A program made the position numbers and the translations under genes. The notes under the pieces were generated by a model, which saw only the letters and a list, made by a program, of their open reading frames with translations, did not search any database and had not been told where the DNA came from. A stretch of 64,000 nt of DNA from Nocardioides salarius (GTDB lineage: Bacteria; Actinomycetota; Actinomycetes; Propionibacteriales; Nocardioidaceae). The stretch spans positions 4,402,001 to 4,466,000 of the forward strand of contig NZ_JAFBBZ010000001.1 of the NCBI RefSeq assembly GCF_016907435.1, in the 5' to 3' direction. Positions 1-12,858 of this stretch are shown piece by piece (the stretch's first letter is position 1; the number at the start of each line of letters is the position of its first letter).

Positions 1-986
1 GCCAGCTCGGAGCCGTAGATCTTGGTGGCCGACGCCTCGGCGGGGGACAGGTCGACGCCCTGGTCGGCGTCGGAGGCCAGTTTCCAGTTCAGCAGGGTCA
101 GCATCTCGATGCGGGCGTGCGCCCGGCCCAGCGCGACCTGCACCCACTCGGTGTCGACGACGCGCTGCCCGTCGGGGTTCTTGGTCTCCTGGGCCCACCG
201 GCGCACCTGCGCCAGCGACTGCACCAGCGGTGCCGACGAGGTCAGGGCGACCCGCTCGTGGTTGAGCTGGTTGGTCATCAGCGACCAGCCGCCGTTGAGC
301 TCGCCGACGAGGTTGCCCACCGGCACCCGCACGTCCTCGTAGTAGGTGGCGCTGGTGCCGACGCCGGCCACCGTGTGCACCGGGGTGTAGGAGAAGCCGG
401 GGGAGTCGGCCGGCACCAGGATCATCGACAGGCCCTTGTGCCTGGGCAGGTCGGGGTCGGTGCGGCAGGCCAGCCAGAGCCAGTCGGCGTACTGGATGAG
501 CGAGGTCCACATCTTCTGGCCGTTGATCACGAACTCGTCGCCCTCGCGCACCGCCCGGGTGCGCAGCGAGGCGAGGTCGGTGCCCGAGCCGGGCTCGGAG
601 TAGCCGATCGAGAAGTGCAGCTCGCCGGCCAGGATGCGGGGCAGGAAGTACTCCTTCTGCTCCTCGCTGCCGTAGCGCATGATCGTGGGACCGACGGTGT
701 TGAGCGTCAGGTAGGGGATCGGCACCCCGAAGTCGGCCGCGACGTCGGTGAAGACCAGCTGGTCGACCATCGAGCGTGCCTGCCCGCCGTACTCCGCGGG
801 CCAGCCGATGCCCAGCCAGCCGTCGCTGCCCAGCCGGCGGATCACGTCCTTGTAGACGCCGGCCTCGCCGAACTCGCCGGTCGCCGCCGACAGCCCTGCC
901 CGCACCTCGGGGGTGACGAGCGCGGAGAAGTACTCGCGCAGCTCCTCGCGCAGGGCGAGCTGCTCGGGCTCGAGAGCCAGGTGCAT
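1..986 (-). CDS. acyl-CoA dehydrogenase, FadE26/ChsE4-like, 3' end outside window
   Basis: FAD-dependent acyl-CoA dehydrogenase, probably acting on steroid side-chain CoA thioesters. The visible 328 codons begin MHLALEPEQLALREEL. They carry the family segments GWLGIGWPAEYGG (about 55-67), FSIGYSEPGSGTDLASLR (about 125-142) and NGQKMWTSLIQYADWLW. From memory these resemble mycobacterial FadE26 (ChsE4), one subunit of a heteromeric dehydrogenase; a partner subunit would lie outside the window. The ATG at 986 follows a GGAG. The gene is divergent from kshA across a KstR-type palindrome, which supports a cholesterol/steroid role. The C-terminal part lies beyond position 1, so the catalytic glutamate cannot be checked. 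Class is confident; substrate is inferred. Confidence 0.85.
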   Translation of the reverse strand, partial: MHLALEPEQLALREELREYFSALVTPEVRAGLSAATGEFGEAGVYKDVIRRLGSDGWLGIGWPAEYGGQARSMVDQLVFTDVAADFGVPIPYLTLNTVGPTIMRYGSEEQKEYFLPRILAGELHFSIGYSEPGSGTDLASLRTRAVREGDEFVINGQKMWTSLIQYADWLWLACRTDPDLPRHKGLSMILVPADSPGFSYTPVHTVAGVGTSATYYEDVRVPVGNLVGELNGGWSLMTNQLNHERVALTSSAPLVQSLAQVRRWAQETKNPDGQRVVDTEWVQVALGRAHARIEMLTLLNWKLASDADQGVDLSPAEASATKIYGSEL

Positions 987-1056
987 GGTGGGTCTCCGCT
1001 TCGGTGGGGTCCCGCTCGCCGGGGTCGCGACGGGTGTGGCTGGCGCCACACTGGAG

Positions 1057-1080
1057 AAAACTATAACCTGTTCTCGTTTT
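1057..1080. promoter_or_regulatory. KstR-type operator between the acyl-CoA dehydrogenase gene and kshA
   Basis: A 24-bp interrupted palindrome centred at 1068/1069. Nine of twelve base pairs are symmetric: outer arms AAAAC/GTTTT, core AAC-CT-GTT. The core with flanks, TATAACCTGTTCTC (1062-1075), matches 7 of the 8 specified bases of the mycobacterial KstR consensus TnnAACnnGTTnnA; only the final A differs. It lies 28 bp before kshA and 70 bp before the divergent start, so one repressor could control both. No kstR gene is in view. Confidence 0.7.
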
Positions 1081-1108
1081 GGTCCACCGACACGACTGGA
1101 GAGACGCC

Positions 1109-2275
1109 ATGAGCGGGACGACCAGCAGCACCCCCCGCCTCCTCGACCGGGGCACCGCACCCGACCGCTACGCGCGCGGGTGGCACTGCCTGGGACTGGC
1201 GAGCACCTTCGCCGACGGCCTGCCGCACCGCGTCCAGGGCTTCGGCGGCCAGCTGGTCGTCTGGCAGGACTCCCAGGGCGGGCTGAACGTGCTCGACTCC
1301 TACTGCCGCCACATGGGCGGGGACCTCTCGCAGGGCAGCGTGAAGGGCGACGAGATCGCCTGCCCCTTCCACGACTGGCGCTGGGGCGGCGACGGGCGCT
1401 GCAAGTCCATCCCCTACGCCAAGCGCGTGCCGCTGCGGGCCCGCACCCAGCGGTACGCCACGGAGGTCCGCAACGGCCAGCTGCTGATCTGGCACGACCC
1501 CGAGGGCTCCGCCCCCGACCACGACCTGCTGCCGCCCGAGCTGCCCGGGATCGGCACCGACGCCTACACCGACTGGGCCTGGGAGGTCGTGCCCATCGAG
1601 GGCTCCAACTGCCGCGAGCTCATCGACAACGTCGTCGACATGGCGCACTTCTACTACGTGCACCTGTCGTTCCCGACCAGCTTCCGCAACGTGTTCGAGG
1701 GGCCGCGGGCCACGCAGTACATGGAGTCCAAGGGCCGCCCCGACGTGAGCGGCGGCTACGGCGACGAGGACCTCTTCCTGAGGTCCGAGGCGACCTACTA
1801 CGGACCGTCGTACATGATCAACTGGCTCGACGTGGACTACAAGGGCTTCCGCACCGAGGTCGTGCTGATCAACTGCCACGTGCCGACCGGGCCCGACTCC
1901 TTCACCCTCCAGTACGGCATCTCGGTCAAGAAGCCCGACGGGCTCGACGAGGCCACCGCGCAGTTCATCGCCGCGAAGTACGCCGACATGTTCGGCAGCG
2001 GGTTCCTCCAGGACGTCGCCATCTGGAAGAACAAGGTGCCGGTGCAGAACCCGCTGCTCTGCGAGGAGGACGGCCCCGTCTACCAGCTGCGCCGCTGGTA
2101 CGAGCAGTTCTACGTCGACGCCGCCGACGTCACCCCCGAGATGACCGAGCGCTTCGAGTTCGAGGTCGACACGACGCTGGCCAACGAGTACTGGCAGCAG
2201 GAGGTGGCCGAGAACCTGGCCCGCCGCCAGGCCGGGGACCAGGCTGGGGACCCCGGCGTCATGACAGGCAGCTGA
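1109..2275 (+). CDS. kshA: 3-ketosteroid 9-alpha-monooxygenase, oxygenase component
   Basis: Rieske oxygenase (388 aa) that hydroxylates C9 of 3-ketosteroids such as androstadienedione, opening ring B with electrons from KshB. The Rieske [2Fe-2S] ligands are visible as C66, H68, C85 and H88 (YCRHMGG and CPFHDW). The mononuclear iron segment NVVDMAHFYYVHL lies near residue 178. Length fits the family (about 380-400). The ATG at 1109 follows GGAGAG; an upstream in-frame start at 1079 would fall beside the operator and is less likely. The stop overlaps the next start (TGATG). A KstR-type palindrome lies just upstream. kshA and kshB are far apart in M. tuberculosis but almost adjacent here. Confidence 0.92.
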   Translation: MSGTTSSTPRLLDRGTAPDRYARGWHCLGLASTFADGLPHRVQGFGGQLVVWQDSQGGLNVLDSYCRHMGGDLSQGSVKGDEIACPFHDWRWGGDGRCKSIPYAKRVPLRARTQRYATEVRNGQLLIWHDPEGSAPDHDLLPPELPGIGTDAYTDWAWEVVPIEGSNCRELIDNVVDMAHFYYVHLSFPTSFRNVFEGPRATQYMESKGRPDVSGGYGDEDLFLRSEATYYGPSYMINWLDVDYKGFRTEVVLINCHVPTGPDSFTLQYGISVKKPDGLDEATAQFIAAKYADMFGSGFLQDVAIWKNKVPVQNPLLCEEDGPVYQLRRWYEQFYVDAADVTPEMTERFEFEVDTTLANEYWQQEVAENLARRQAGDQAGDPGVMTGS

Positions 2276-2577
2276 TGGCCTCGTTCGTGCCGACCAGCCC
2301 CGAGACGCTGGAGGACCAGCGGCTCTACACCGCGGCCAGGCTGACCCCGGTCGACTGCCTGGACTGCCGGGCCCGGGTCGGTGTGAAGAAGAACAGCGAC
2401 CACCACACCTCCGTCCAGTGGAGCACCGCGGCGCGCGAGCACTGCCCCGAGCTGTCCCGGCGGGGCAGCGACCGGTCGGGGCGGGGCCTGCAGCAGGGCT
2501 GCTCGCGCCTGGCCGCGAGCATCGAGGCCGCTGTGCGGGACGGCGCGGTCCCCGTCGGGGCCGAGGACGGATACTGA
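2275..2577 (+). CDS. small Cys-containing protein between kshA and kshB, unknown function
   Basis: A 100-aa soluble protein with no transmembrane segment. Its ATG overlaps the kshA stop (TGATG) and its stop is 4 nt before the kshB GTG, so it is translated within the ksh operon. It has a CLDC pair (about residues 28-31), an HH pair in KKNSDHHTSVQW, and further cysteines at CPEL and GCSR. I recognise no named domain; the CxxC suggests metal binding or redox but this is unproven. Tight coupling to both subunits suggests a role in assembly or electron transfer for KshAB. The reading frame is convincing by position and codon use. Confidence 0.7.
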   Translation: MASFVPTSPETLEDQRLYTAARLTPVDCLDCRARVGVKKNSDHHTSVQWSTAAREHCPELSRRGSDRSGRGLQQGCSRLAASIEAAVRDGAVPVGAEDGY

Positions 2578-2581
2578 GCGC

Positions 2582-3652
2582 GTGGACATCGACAGCTTCG
2601 ACCTGGAGGTCGTCGACGTGGTCGAGGAGACCGCCGACGCCCGCTCCATCTCGTTCCGCGTCCCCGAGGGCGCCGAGGAGCACTTCCGCTACAAGCCGGG
2701 GCAGTTCCTGACCCTCGCGGTGCCCTCCGACCGCACCGGCGTGGCCGCGCGCTGCTACTCGCTGTCCTCCAGCCCGCACGACGACGGCCCGCTGACCGTG
2801 ACCGTCAAGCGCACCGCCGAGGGCTACGCGTCGAACTGGATCTGCGACCACCTGCGGCCCGGGTCGACCATCCGCTCGCTGCCCCCCAGCGGCATCTTCA
2901 CCCCGGCCTCCCTCGATGCCGACCTGCTCCTCTTCGGCGGCGGGAGCGGCGTGACCCCGGTCATGTCGATCCTGCGCACCGCGCTGGCCCGGGGCACCGG
3001 ACGGATCGTGCTGTTCTACGCCAACCGCGACGAGAGGTCGGTGATCTTCGCCGCCGAGCTGGCGCGCCTGGCCCGGGAGCACCCCGAGCGGCTGCAGGTC
3101 GTGCACTGGCTCGAGTCGGTGCAGGGCCTGCCCGACCAGGCCCAGCTGCGCGCCTTCGCCGCGGCGTACGCCGATCGCGACGCCTTCGTCTGCGGCCCGG
3201 CCCCGTTCATGAAGGCCACCGTCGCCGCCCTGCGCGAGCTCGACTTCCCCCGCGCGCGCCGCCACCAGGAGAAGTTCGTCTCGCTGGGCGGCAACCCGTT
3301 CGGCGACGCCGTCGGCGCGGGGGAGACCCAGGTCGAGGTCACCGACACCGACGCCGAGACCGAGGTCGGGCGGGGACCCGTGCGGCTGGAGGTCGAGCTC
3401 GACGGCACCACCCACTCCTTCGACGACTGGGCCCCCGGCACCACCCTGCTCGACCACCTGGAGGCCAAGGGCGTGGCCGCGCCGTTCTCGTGCCGCGAGG
3501 GCGAGTGCTCGGCCTGCGCGGTGCGGCTGCTGGAGGGCGAGGTGAGCATGACGAACAACGACGTGCTCGACGACGAGGACCTCGCCGACGGCATCCGGCT
3601 GGCCTGCCAGTCGCACCCGGTCACCGACAGCGTGCGGGCGACGTACCACTGA
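2582..3652 (+). CDS. kshB: 3-ketosteroid 9-alpha-monooxygenase, ferredoxin reductase component
   Basis: Electron donor to KshA (356 aa), passing electrons from NADH through FAD and a plant-type [2Fe-2S] cluster. Domains in order: FAD-binding barrel with RCYSLSSSP (about 57-65), NAD-binding GGGSGVTPVMS (about 120-130), and a C-terminal ferredoxin domain with CREGECSACAVRLL plus a later cysteine in RLACQSH. Architecture and length match KshB and related phenylacetate or alkane reductases. The association with kshA fixes the assignment. GTG start 4 nt after the preceding stop. The intergenic region after it (3653-3881) holds no clear gene. Confidence 0.92.
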   Translation: MDIDSFDLEVVDVVEETADARSISFRVPEGAEEHFRYKPGQFLTLAVPSDRTGVAARCYSLSSSPHDDGPLTVTVKRTAEGYASNWICDHLRPGSTIRSLPPSGIFTPASLDADLLLFGGGSGVTPVMSILRTALARGTGRIVLFYANRDERSVIFAAELARLAREHPERLQVVHWLESVQGLPDQAQLRAFAAAYADRDAFVCGPAPFMKATVAALRELDFPRARRHQEKFVSLGGNPFGDAVGAGETQVEVTDTDAETEVGRGPVRLEVELDGTTHSFDDWAPGTTLLDHLEAKGVAAPFSCREGECSACAVRLLEGEVSMTNNDVLDDEDLADGIRLACQSHPVTDSVRATYH

Positions 3653-3881
3653 GTCCTGGTGGGCCGACGGGGCCGGTGCCACACCATGGCCACGTTAAAT
3701 CCACAGGACGGTAACAACCGCCCCTCCTCCCGGATCCCGCTCTGCCAGGGGCTGCGCGCCCTGAGCGGGTGGCCCGAGGCGGTCTAGACAGCAATCTCAA
3801 ATGATTGGCAACAAGTTCCTCCGGGGTAGGGATGTCGTTGAGATGGGTGTCCGCACCCTCCCCGATCCCCCGGAGGCACCC

Positions 3882-4508
3882 ATGGCCACCGTCGCCGTGC
3901 TCCTCGTCGTCCTGCTCGTCTGTACCGCCGCCGGCCTCGCCGCGGCGCCGCTCGGCGACCGGCAGCGGTCCCGTGAGCGCACCCGGCGCCTGCGCTACGT
4001 CGAGCGGCACCCCCAGCGGGTGAACCTCGGCGACATCGAGACGCTGCTGCGCGTCCACGAGCTGCCCGAGGAGGAGATCCGCCTCCTCTCGGCCAAGGCC
4101 CGCCGCCGGGGCATCCGGCCGCTGACCATGTGGATGTGGATCCAGCAGCGCGGGGTGCACACGTTGGCGGTCGTGGTGGCCGCCGACCTGTCCCACGAGG
4201 AGCTCATCGCCCACCTGGCCCACGGCACCGTGCCGGACCTGGCCGAGCTCGAGGTCTTCGCCGCGCTCAACGGCCTGACCCGCTCGGCGGCCGAGCCGTC
4301 GCGTCCGGCGCTGCCGGTGGCCGCCGCCGTGGCGCCCGCGCAGCGGCCCGCGGCCCCCACGGTCACCGCGCGCACCGAGGCCGACGAGCCCGCCGCGCGG
4401 GCGCTGCCGCCCGTGCTCGGCCCGGGCTCGTGGCCCTACGGCGACATCCGCGACATCCTGGGCTCCACCGACGGGCCCGAGGCGGGCCGCGACGGCCACG
4501 CCGCCTGA
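3882..4508 (+). CDS. small membrane-anchored protein, unknown function
   Basis: A 208-aa protein starting MATVAVLLVVLLVCTAAG, a single N-terminal transmembrane or signal-anchor segment (about residues 3-25). A charged cytoplasmic-like region follows, with RRLRYVERHPQRVNLGDIETLL, an acidic-hydrophobic middle (about 90-125) and an Ala/Pro-rich tail ending near GSWPYGDIRDILG. I do not recognise the family. ATG 3882 is chosen because GGAGG lies at 3872-3876 and the hydrophobic segment begins at once; the frame stays open upstream to 3801 without an RBS. It converges on the hydrolase gene 10 bp downstream. Confidence 0.7.
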   Translation: MATVAVLLVVLLVCTAAGLAAAPLGDRQRSRERTRRLRYVERHPQRVNLGDIETLLRVHELPEEEIRLLSAKARRRGIRPLTMWMWIQQRGVHTLAVVVAADLSHEELIAHLAHGTVPDLAELEVFAALNGLTRSAAEPSRPALPVAAAVAPAQRPAAPTVTARTEADEPAARALPPVLGPGSWPYGDIRDILGSTDGPEAGRDGHAA

Positions 4509-4518
4509 CGGACGGCTC

Positions 4519-5199
4519 TCACCAGCCGCGCTCGCGCCACCCGGGCAGGTGCGGACGCTCGGCACCGAGGGTCGAGTCGCCCCCGTGGCCGGGGTAGAAC
4601 CAGGTCTCGTCGGGCAGCGTGGCGAAGATCTTGTGCTCCACCTCGTCGACCAGCTGCCGGAAGGCCGCCTCGTCGCCGAAGGTGGCCCCGACGCCCCCGG
4701 GGAACAGCGAGTCGCCCGTGAACAGGTGCGGGTGCCCGTCGGGGTCGGCGGGGTCGTCGTAGACCAGCGCCACCGAGCCGGGCGTGTGCCCGGCCACGGC
4801 CAGCACGCGCAGGCTGCACCGCCCCACCCGCACGGTGTCGCCGTGCGCGAGGCGGCCGGTGACCTCGACACCGGTCTGCTCGGTGACGGCGTCGGCGTCG
4901 GGCTCGCCGACGAGGACCTCGGCCCCCGTGGCCTCGACGACGGCGGCCAGTGCCCGGTGGTGGTCCCAGTGCTGGTGCGTGGTGACGACGGCCGACAGCC
5001 CGGCCGCCCCGACGAGCGGCAGCAGCGTCTCCGGCTCGGCGGCGGCGTCGACGAGCACCTGCTCGCCGCTCTCGCGGCAGCGCAGCAGGTAGCAGTTGTT
5101 GGACATCTCCGGGTCGACCGCGACCTTGGTGATGCTCAGGTGCGCGAGCTCGCGCACCTGCGCCTCGCCGCCGGGTCGGACGTCTCCGGTGTAGGTCAT
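4519..5199 (-). CDS. MBL-fold metallo-hydrolase, glyoxalase II-like
   Basis: A 226-aa metallo-beta-lactamase-fold hydrolase. Metal-binding motif HQHWDH (HxHxDH), then AGHTPGS, GDSLFPGG and YPGHG in the usual order, as in hydroxyacylglutathione hydrolase-type enzymes. The substrate is unknown; small thioesters of thiols such as mycothiol are possible in this phylum. The ATG at 5199 begins MTYTGDVRPGGEAQ; longer frames upstream run into the uvrA promoter region. It is divergent from uvrA, an arrangement I recall in other actinobacteria. No signal peptide. Confidence 0.85.
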   Translation of the reverse strand: MTYTGDVRPGGEAQVRELAHLSITKVAVDPEMSNNCYLLRCRESGEQVLVDAAAEPETLLPLVGAAGLSAVVTTHQHWDHHRALAAVVEATGAEVLVGEPDADAVTEQTGVEVTGRLAHGDTVRVGRCSLRVLAVAGHTPGSVALVYDDPADPDGHPHLFTGDSLFPGGVGATFGDEAAFRQLVDEVEHKIFATLPDETWFYPGHGGDSTLGAERPHLPGWRERGW

Positions 5200-5332
5200 G
5201 TCCCCAGCATGCCGCGCGGGGCGTGACCAACGGCGCACCGGGTGGGTGTGGGTCGGGGGCCCTCGCGCTGGCACCGTTGTCGCTGGCGGGTGGCACCGTG
5301 GGCGAGGACGTGCGCCGTCGGGGCTGCCGCCG

Positions 5333-5354
5333 TACTATCACGAACGCGTGTTCG
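5333..5354 (+). promoter_or_regulatory. uvrA promoter with LexA SOS box
   Basis: A perfect 14-bp palindrome CGAACGCGTGTTCG (5341-5354) fits the actinobacterial LexA box (CGAAC-n4-GTTCG). It starts two bases after a -10-like TACTAT (5333-5338), so LexA binding would cover the transcription start. The uvrA GTG is 18 bp downstream, with GGGAGA between. This predicts DNA-damage induction of uvrA. No good -35 is visible. Confidence 0.85.
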
Positions 5355-5372
5355 ATCGACCAGGGAGACTTC

Positions 5373-8432
<3,060 letters not shown>

Positions 8433-8442
8433 GGCACCTGGC

Positions 8443-8448
8443 TAGGGT
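8443..8448 (+). promoter_or_regulatory. -10 element for Rieske lipoprotein gene, leaderless spacing
   Basis: TAGGGT ends 7 nt before the ATG at 8455, so the transcription start would fall on or next to the start codon. Confidence 0.55.
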
Positions 8449-8454
8449 GTGGCC

Positions 8455-8892
8455 ATGAACGAGCGCCCGTCCGCGACCCCCGTCAGCCGTCGTCACGCCC
8501 TGGGGGGTGCCGCGGGGGTCGGGCTGGGCCTGCCGCTGCTGGCCGCCTGCGGCGGCGACGAGGGCGGGTCCACGGCCTCGGACCCCACGCCCGAGGTGGC
8601 CCCGGGGGAGCCGCTGACCACGACCGCCGACGTGCCCGTGGGCGGCGGGGTGATCCTGGCCGAGGAGAAGGTCGTCGTCACCCAGCCCAGCGAGGGCGAG
8701 TTCAAGGCCTGGTCCAACGTCTGCACCCACCAGGGCTGCGCGCTCGAGAGCGTCACCGCCGAGGGCATCCGCTGCCCCTGCCACGGCTCGGTCTTCGACG
8801 TGGCGACCGGCGAGCCCCTCTCGGGGCCCGCCAACAGCGCTCTGGCCGAGCTGCCGCTCACCGTCGAGGGCGACTCGATCACCCTCGCCTGA
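8455..8892 (+). CDS. Rieske [2Fe-2S] protein, Tat-exported lipoprotein
   Basis: A 145-aa exported Rieske protein. The N terminus has a twin-arginine motif SRRHALGG, a hydrophobic run and a lipobox LLAAC, so it should be Tat-translocated with its cluster and lipid-anchored outside the membrane. Cluster ligands are CTHQGC and CPCHGS, the full Rieske pattern. It probably shuttles electrons; the partner is unknown. ATG 8455 sits 7 nt after TAGGGT, fitting a leaderless mRNA; a GTG at 8449 abuts the -10 box and is less likely. It lies between uvrA and uvrC but no repair role is implied. Confidence 0.88.
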   Translation: MNERPSATPVSRRHALGGAAGVGLGLPLLAACGGDEGGSTASDPTPEVAPGEPLTTTADVPVGGGVILAEEKVVVTQPSEGEFKAWSNVCTHQGCALESVTAEGIRCPCHGSVFDVATGEPLSGPANSALAELPLTVEGDSITLA

Positions 8893-8923
8893 CGCCGGGC
8901 CCGGGGGTGTCCCCGGCGACTCG

Positions 8924-8929
8924 TAGGCT
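8924..8929 (+). promoter_or_regulatory. -10 element for uvrC, leaderless spacing
   Basis: TAGGCT ends 7 nt before the uvrC GTG at 8936, giving a likely leaderless transcript. Confidence 0.55.
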
Positions 8930-8935
8930 GGTGCG

Positions 8936-10944
<2,009 letters not shown>

Positions 10945-10948
<4 letters not shown>

Positions 10949-11823
10949 GCGAGCAGCAGCAGCCCCCCACCGGACCGCTGGTGGTGGTGACCGGGATGAC
11001 CGGCGCGGGGCGCAGCACCGCGGCCAAGGAGCTCGAGGACCTCGGCTACTACGTCGTCGACAACCTGCCGCCGAGCCTGCTGCGCGACGTGGTGCGCCTC
11101 GTCGACGAGAGCCAGGGCGCCGGGCAGCCGATCGCGGTGGTCGTCGACGTGCGCTCGGGCTCGTTCTTCGGCTCCCTGCAGGCCAACCTGGCCCAGAAGG
11201 CCACCGGGCGCCGCGCCACGCTCGTCTTCCTCGAGGCCACCGACGACGTGCTCGTACGCCGCCAGGAGGCCGCGCGCCGCCCGCACCCGCTGCAGGGCAG
11301 CGGCCGGCTCCTCGACGGGCTCGAGCGCGAGCGGGTCGTGCTCGCCGACCTGCGCGGCGAGGCCGACCTGGTCATCGACACCACCGCCCTCAACGTGCAC
11401 CAGCTGACCGGGCGCATCCGCGAGGCGTTCGGGTCGCCGGACTCCACCGACCTGCGCATCCGCGTGGTCAGCTTCGGCTTCAAGTACGGCATCCCCGTCG
11501 ACGCCGACTACCTGGCCGACATGCGCTTCCTGCCCAACCCGCACTGGATCCCCGAGCTGCGCCCGCACACGGGCCGCGACCAGGAGGTCTCGGAGTACGT
11601 GCTCTCGCAGCCGGGGGCCGCGGAGTTCCTCGACGGCTACCTGCCGGTGCTGACCGGGGTGGCCGAGGGCTACCTGCGCGAGGGCAAGCGCTTCATGCGG
11701 GTGGCGATCGGGTGCACGGGCGGCAAGCACCGCAGCGTCGCGATGACCGAGGAGGTCACCCGCCGGCTGGTCGAGCTCGGCCTCCAGGCCACGGCCACCC
11801 ACCGTGACCTGGGCCGCGAGTGA
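10945..11823 (+). CDS. rapZ: RapZ-family nucleotide-binding protein
   Basis: P-loop NTPase-like protein of the YvcJ/RapZ family (292 aa). Walker A GMTGAGRST near residue 17, and the family signature GCTGGKHRSV near 260. In E. coli RapZ regulates glucosamine-6-phosphate synthase through small RNA decay; in actinobacteria the role is less clear, and GTP/ATP hydrolysis is reported for YvcJ. ATGA overlap with uvrC and TGATG overlap with yvcK indicate co-translation. Confidence 0.93.
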
Positions 11824-12839
11824 TGGCGCCGGCACCCGCCGACCGGGCGCAGTCGGTGGTCGCGCTGGGCGGCGGGCACGGCCTGCACGCCTCGCTGCGC
11901 GCCCTGCGCAGGCTGGTCGACGAGGTCGTCGTCGACGACCTGACCGCGGTGGTCACGGTCGCCGACAACGGCGGCTCCTCCGGCCGCCTGCGCGGTGAGT
12001 TCGGGGTGCTCCCGCCCGGCGACCTGCGCATGGCGCTGGCCGCCCTCTGCGGCCTCGACGAGTGGGGCGGGACCTGGGAACGGGTGCTGCAGCACCGCTT
12101 CGCCGGCGAGGGCGAGATGAACGGCCACGTCGTGGGCAACCTGCTGATCGTGGCCCTGTGGGAGCAGCTGGGCGACCACGTGCAGGCCCTCGACCTGGTC
12201 GGGCGGCTGCTCGGGTCGGCCGGCAGGGTGCTGCCGATGGCCCTGACCCCGCTCGACATCACCGCCCAGGTGCGCGGCCTCGACCCGGCCGACGACGACG
12301 CCCTGACCCTGGTGCGCGGACAGGTCGAGGTCGCCACGACCGGCGGGGTGATCACCCGCGTCGACCTCGAGCCGGCGGCGCCGCGCCCCTGCCCCGAGGC
12401 CCTACAGGCCGTCGCCGACGCCGACTGGGTGGTGCTGGGCCCCGGCTCCTGGTTCAGCTCGGTCATCCCGCACCTCCTGGTCCCCGACCTGCGCCACGCG
12501 CTGGTCTCCACCGACGCCCGCGTGGTGGTGGTGCTCAACCTGGAGGAGCAGCCGGGCGAGACCGGGGGGTTCGGCCCGGCCGACCACCTGGCGGTCCTGG
12601 TCGAGCACGCGCCCGAGCTCGCCGTGCACACCGTGCTGGCCGACACCCGCATCGGTGCCGAGGAGCGGGCGCACCTGCTCGAGGTCGTCGAGGCCGCCGG
12701 GGCGCGGCTGGTGGTCGCCGACGTCGCCTCCGCCGACGGTGGTCCGCGCCACGACCCGGTCAAGCTGGCAGCGGCGTACGAGAGCATCGTGCTGGGCGCA
12801 GGGGCGCCGGGCGACGCCGACCTCGTGGCCCGCCCGTGA
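11823..12839 (+). CDS. yvcK: YvcK/CofD-like gluconeogenesis factor
   Basis: UDP-sugar-binding regulator of the YvcK family (338 aa), linked to carbon metabolism and cell-wall precursor supply (CuvA in mycobacteria). Visible motifs: glycine-rich ALGGGHGLHASLRAL (about 14-28), TVADNGGSSGRLR (about 46-58) and GPGSWFSSVIPHLLVP near 210. The ATG at 11823 overlaps the rapZ stop; an adjacent in-frame GTG at 11820 is possible. Followed 19 bp later by whiA, the conserved order. Confidence 0.92.
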   Translation: MAPAPADRAQSVVALGGGHGLHASLRALRRLVDEVVVDDLTAVVTVADNGGSSGRLRGEFGVLPPGDLRMALAALCGLDEWGGTWERVLQHRFAGEGEMNGHVVGNLLIVALWEQLGDHVQALDLVGRLLGSAGRVLPMALTPLDITAQVRGLDPADDDALTLVRGQVEVATTGGVITRVDLEPAAPRPCPEALQAVADADWVVLGPGSWFSSVIPHLLVPDLRHALVSTDARVVVVLNLEEQPGETGGFGPADHLAVLVEHAPELAVHTVLADTRIGAEERAHLLEVVEAAGARLVVADVASADGGPRHDPVKLAAAYESIVLGAGAPGDADLVARP

Positions 12840-12858
12840 TCGTGGCAGGATTCAACGC

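Noticed and set aside
3807..3820. Second KstR-like site with core AACAAGTT upstream of the small membrane protein gene
   Set aside because: Only the six-base AAC-nn-GTT core matches; outer T and A are missing and no palindrome extends outward. Not listed as an operator.
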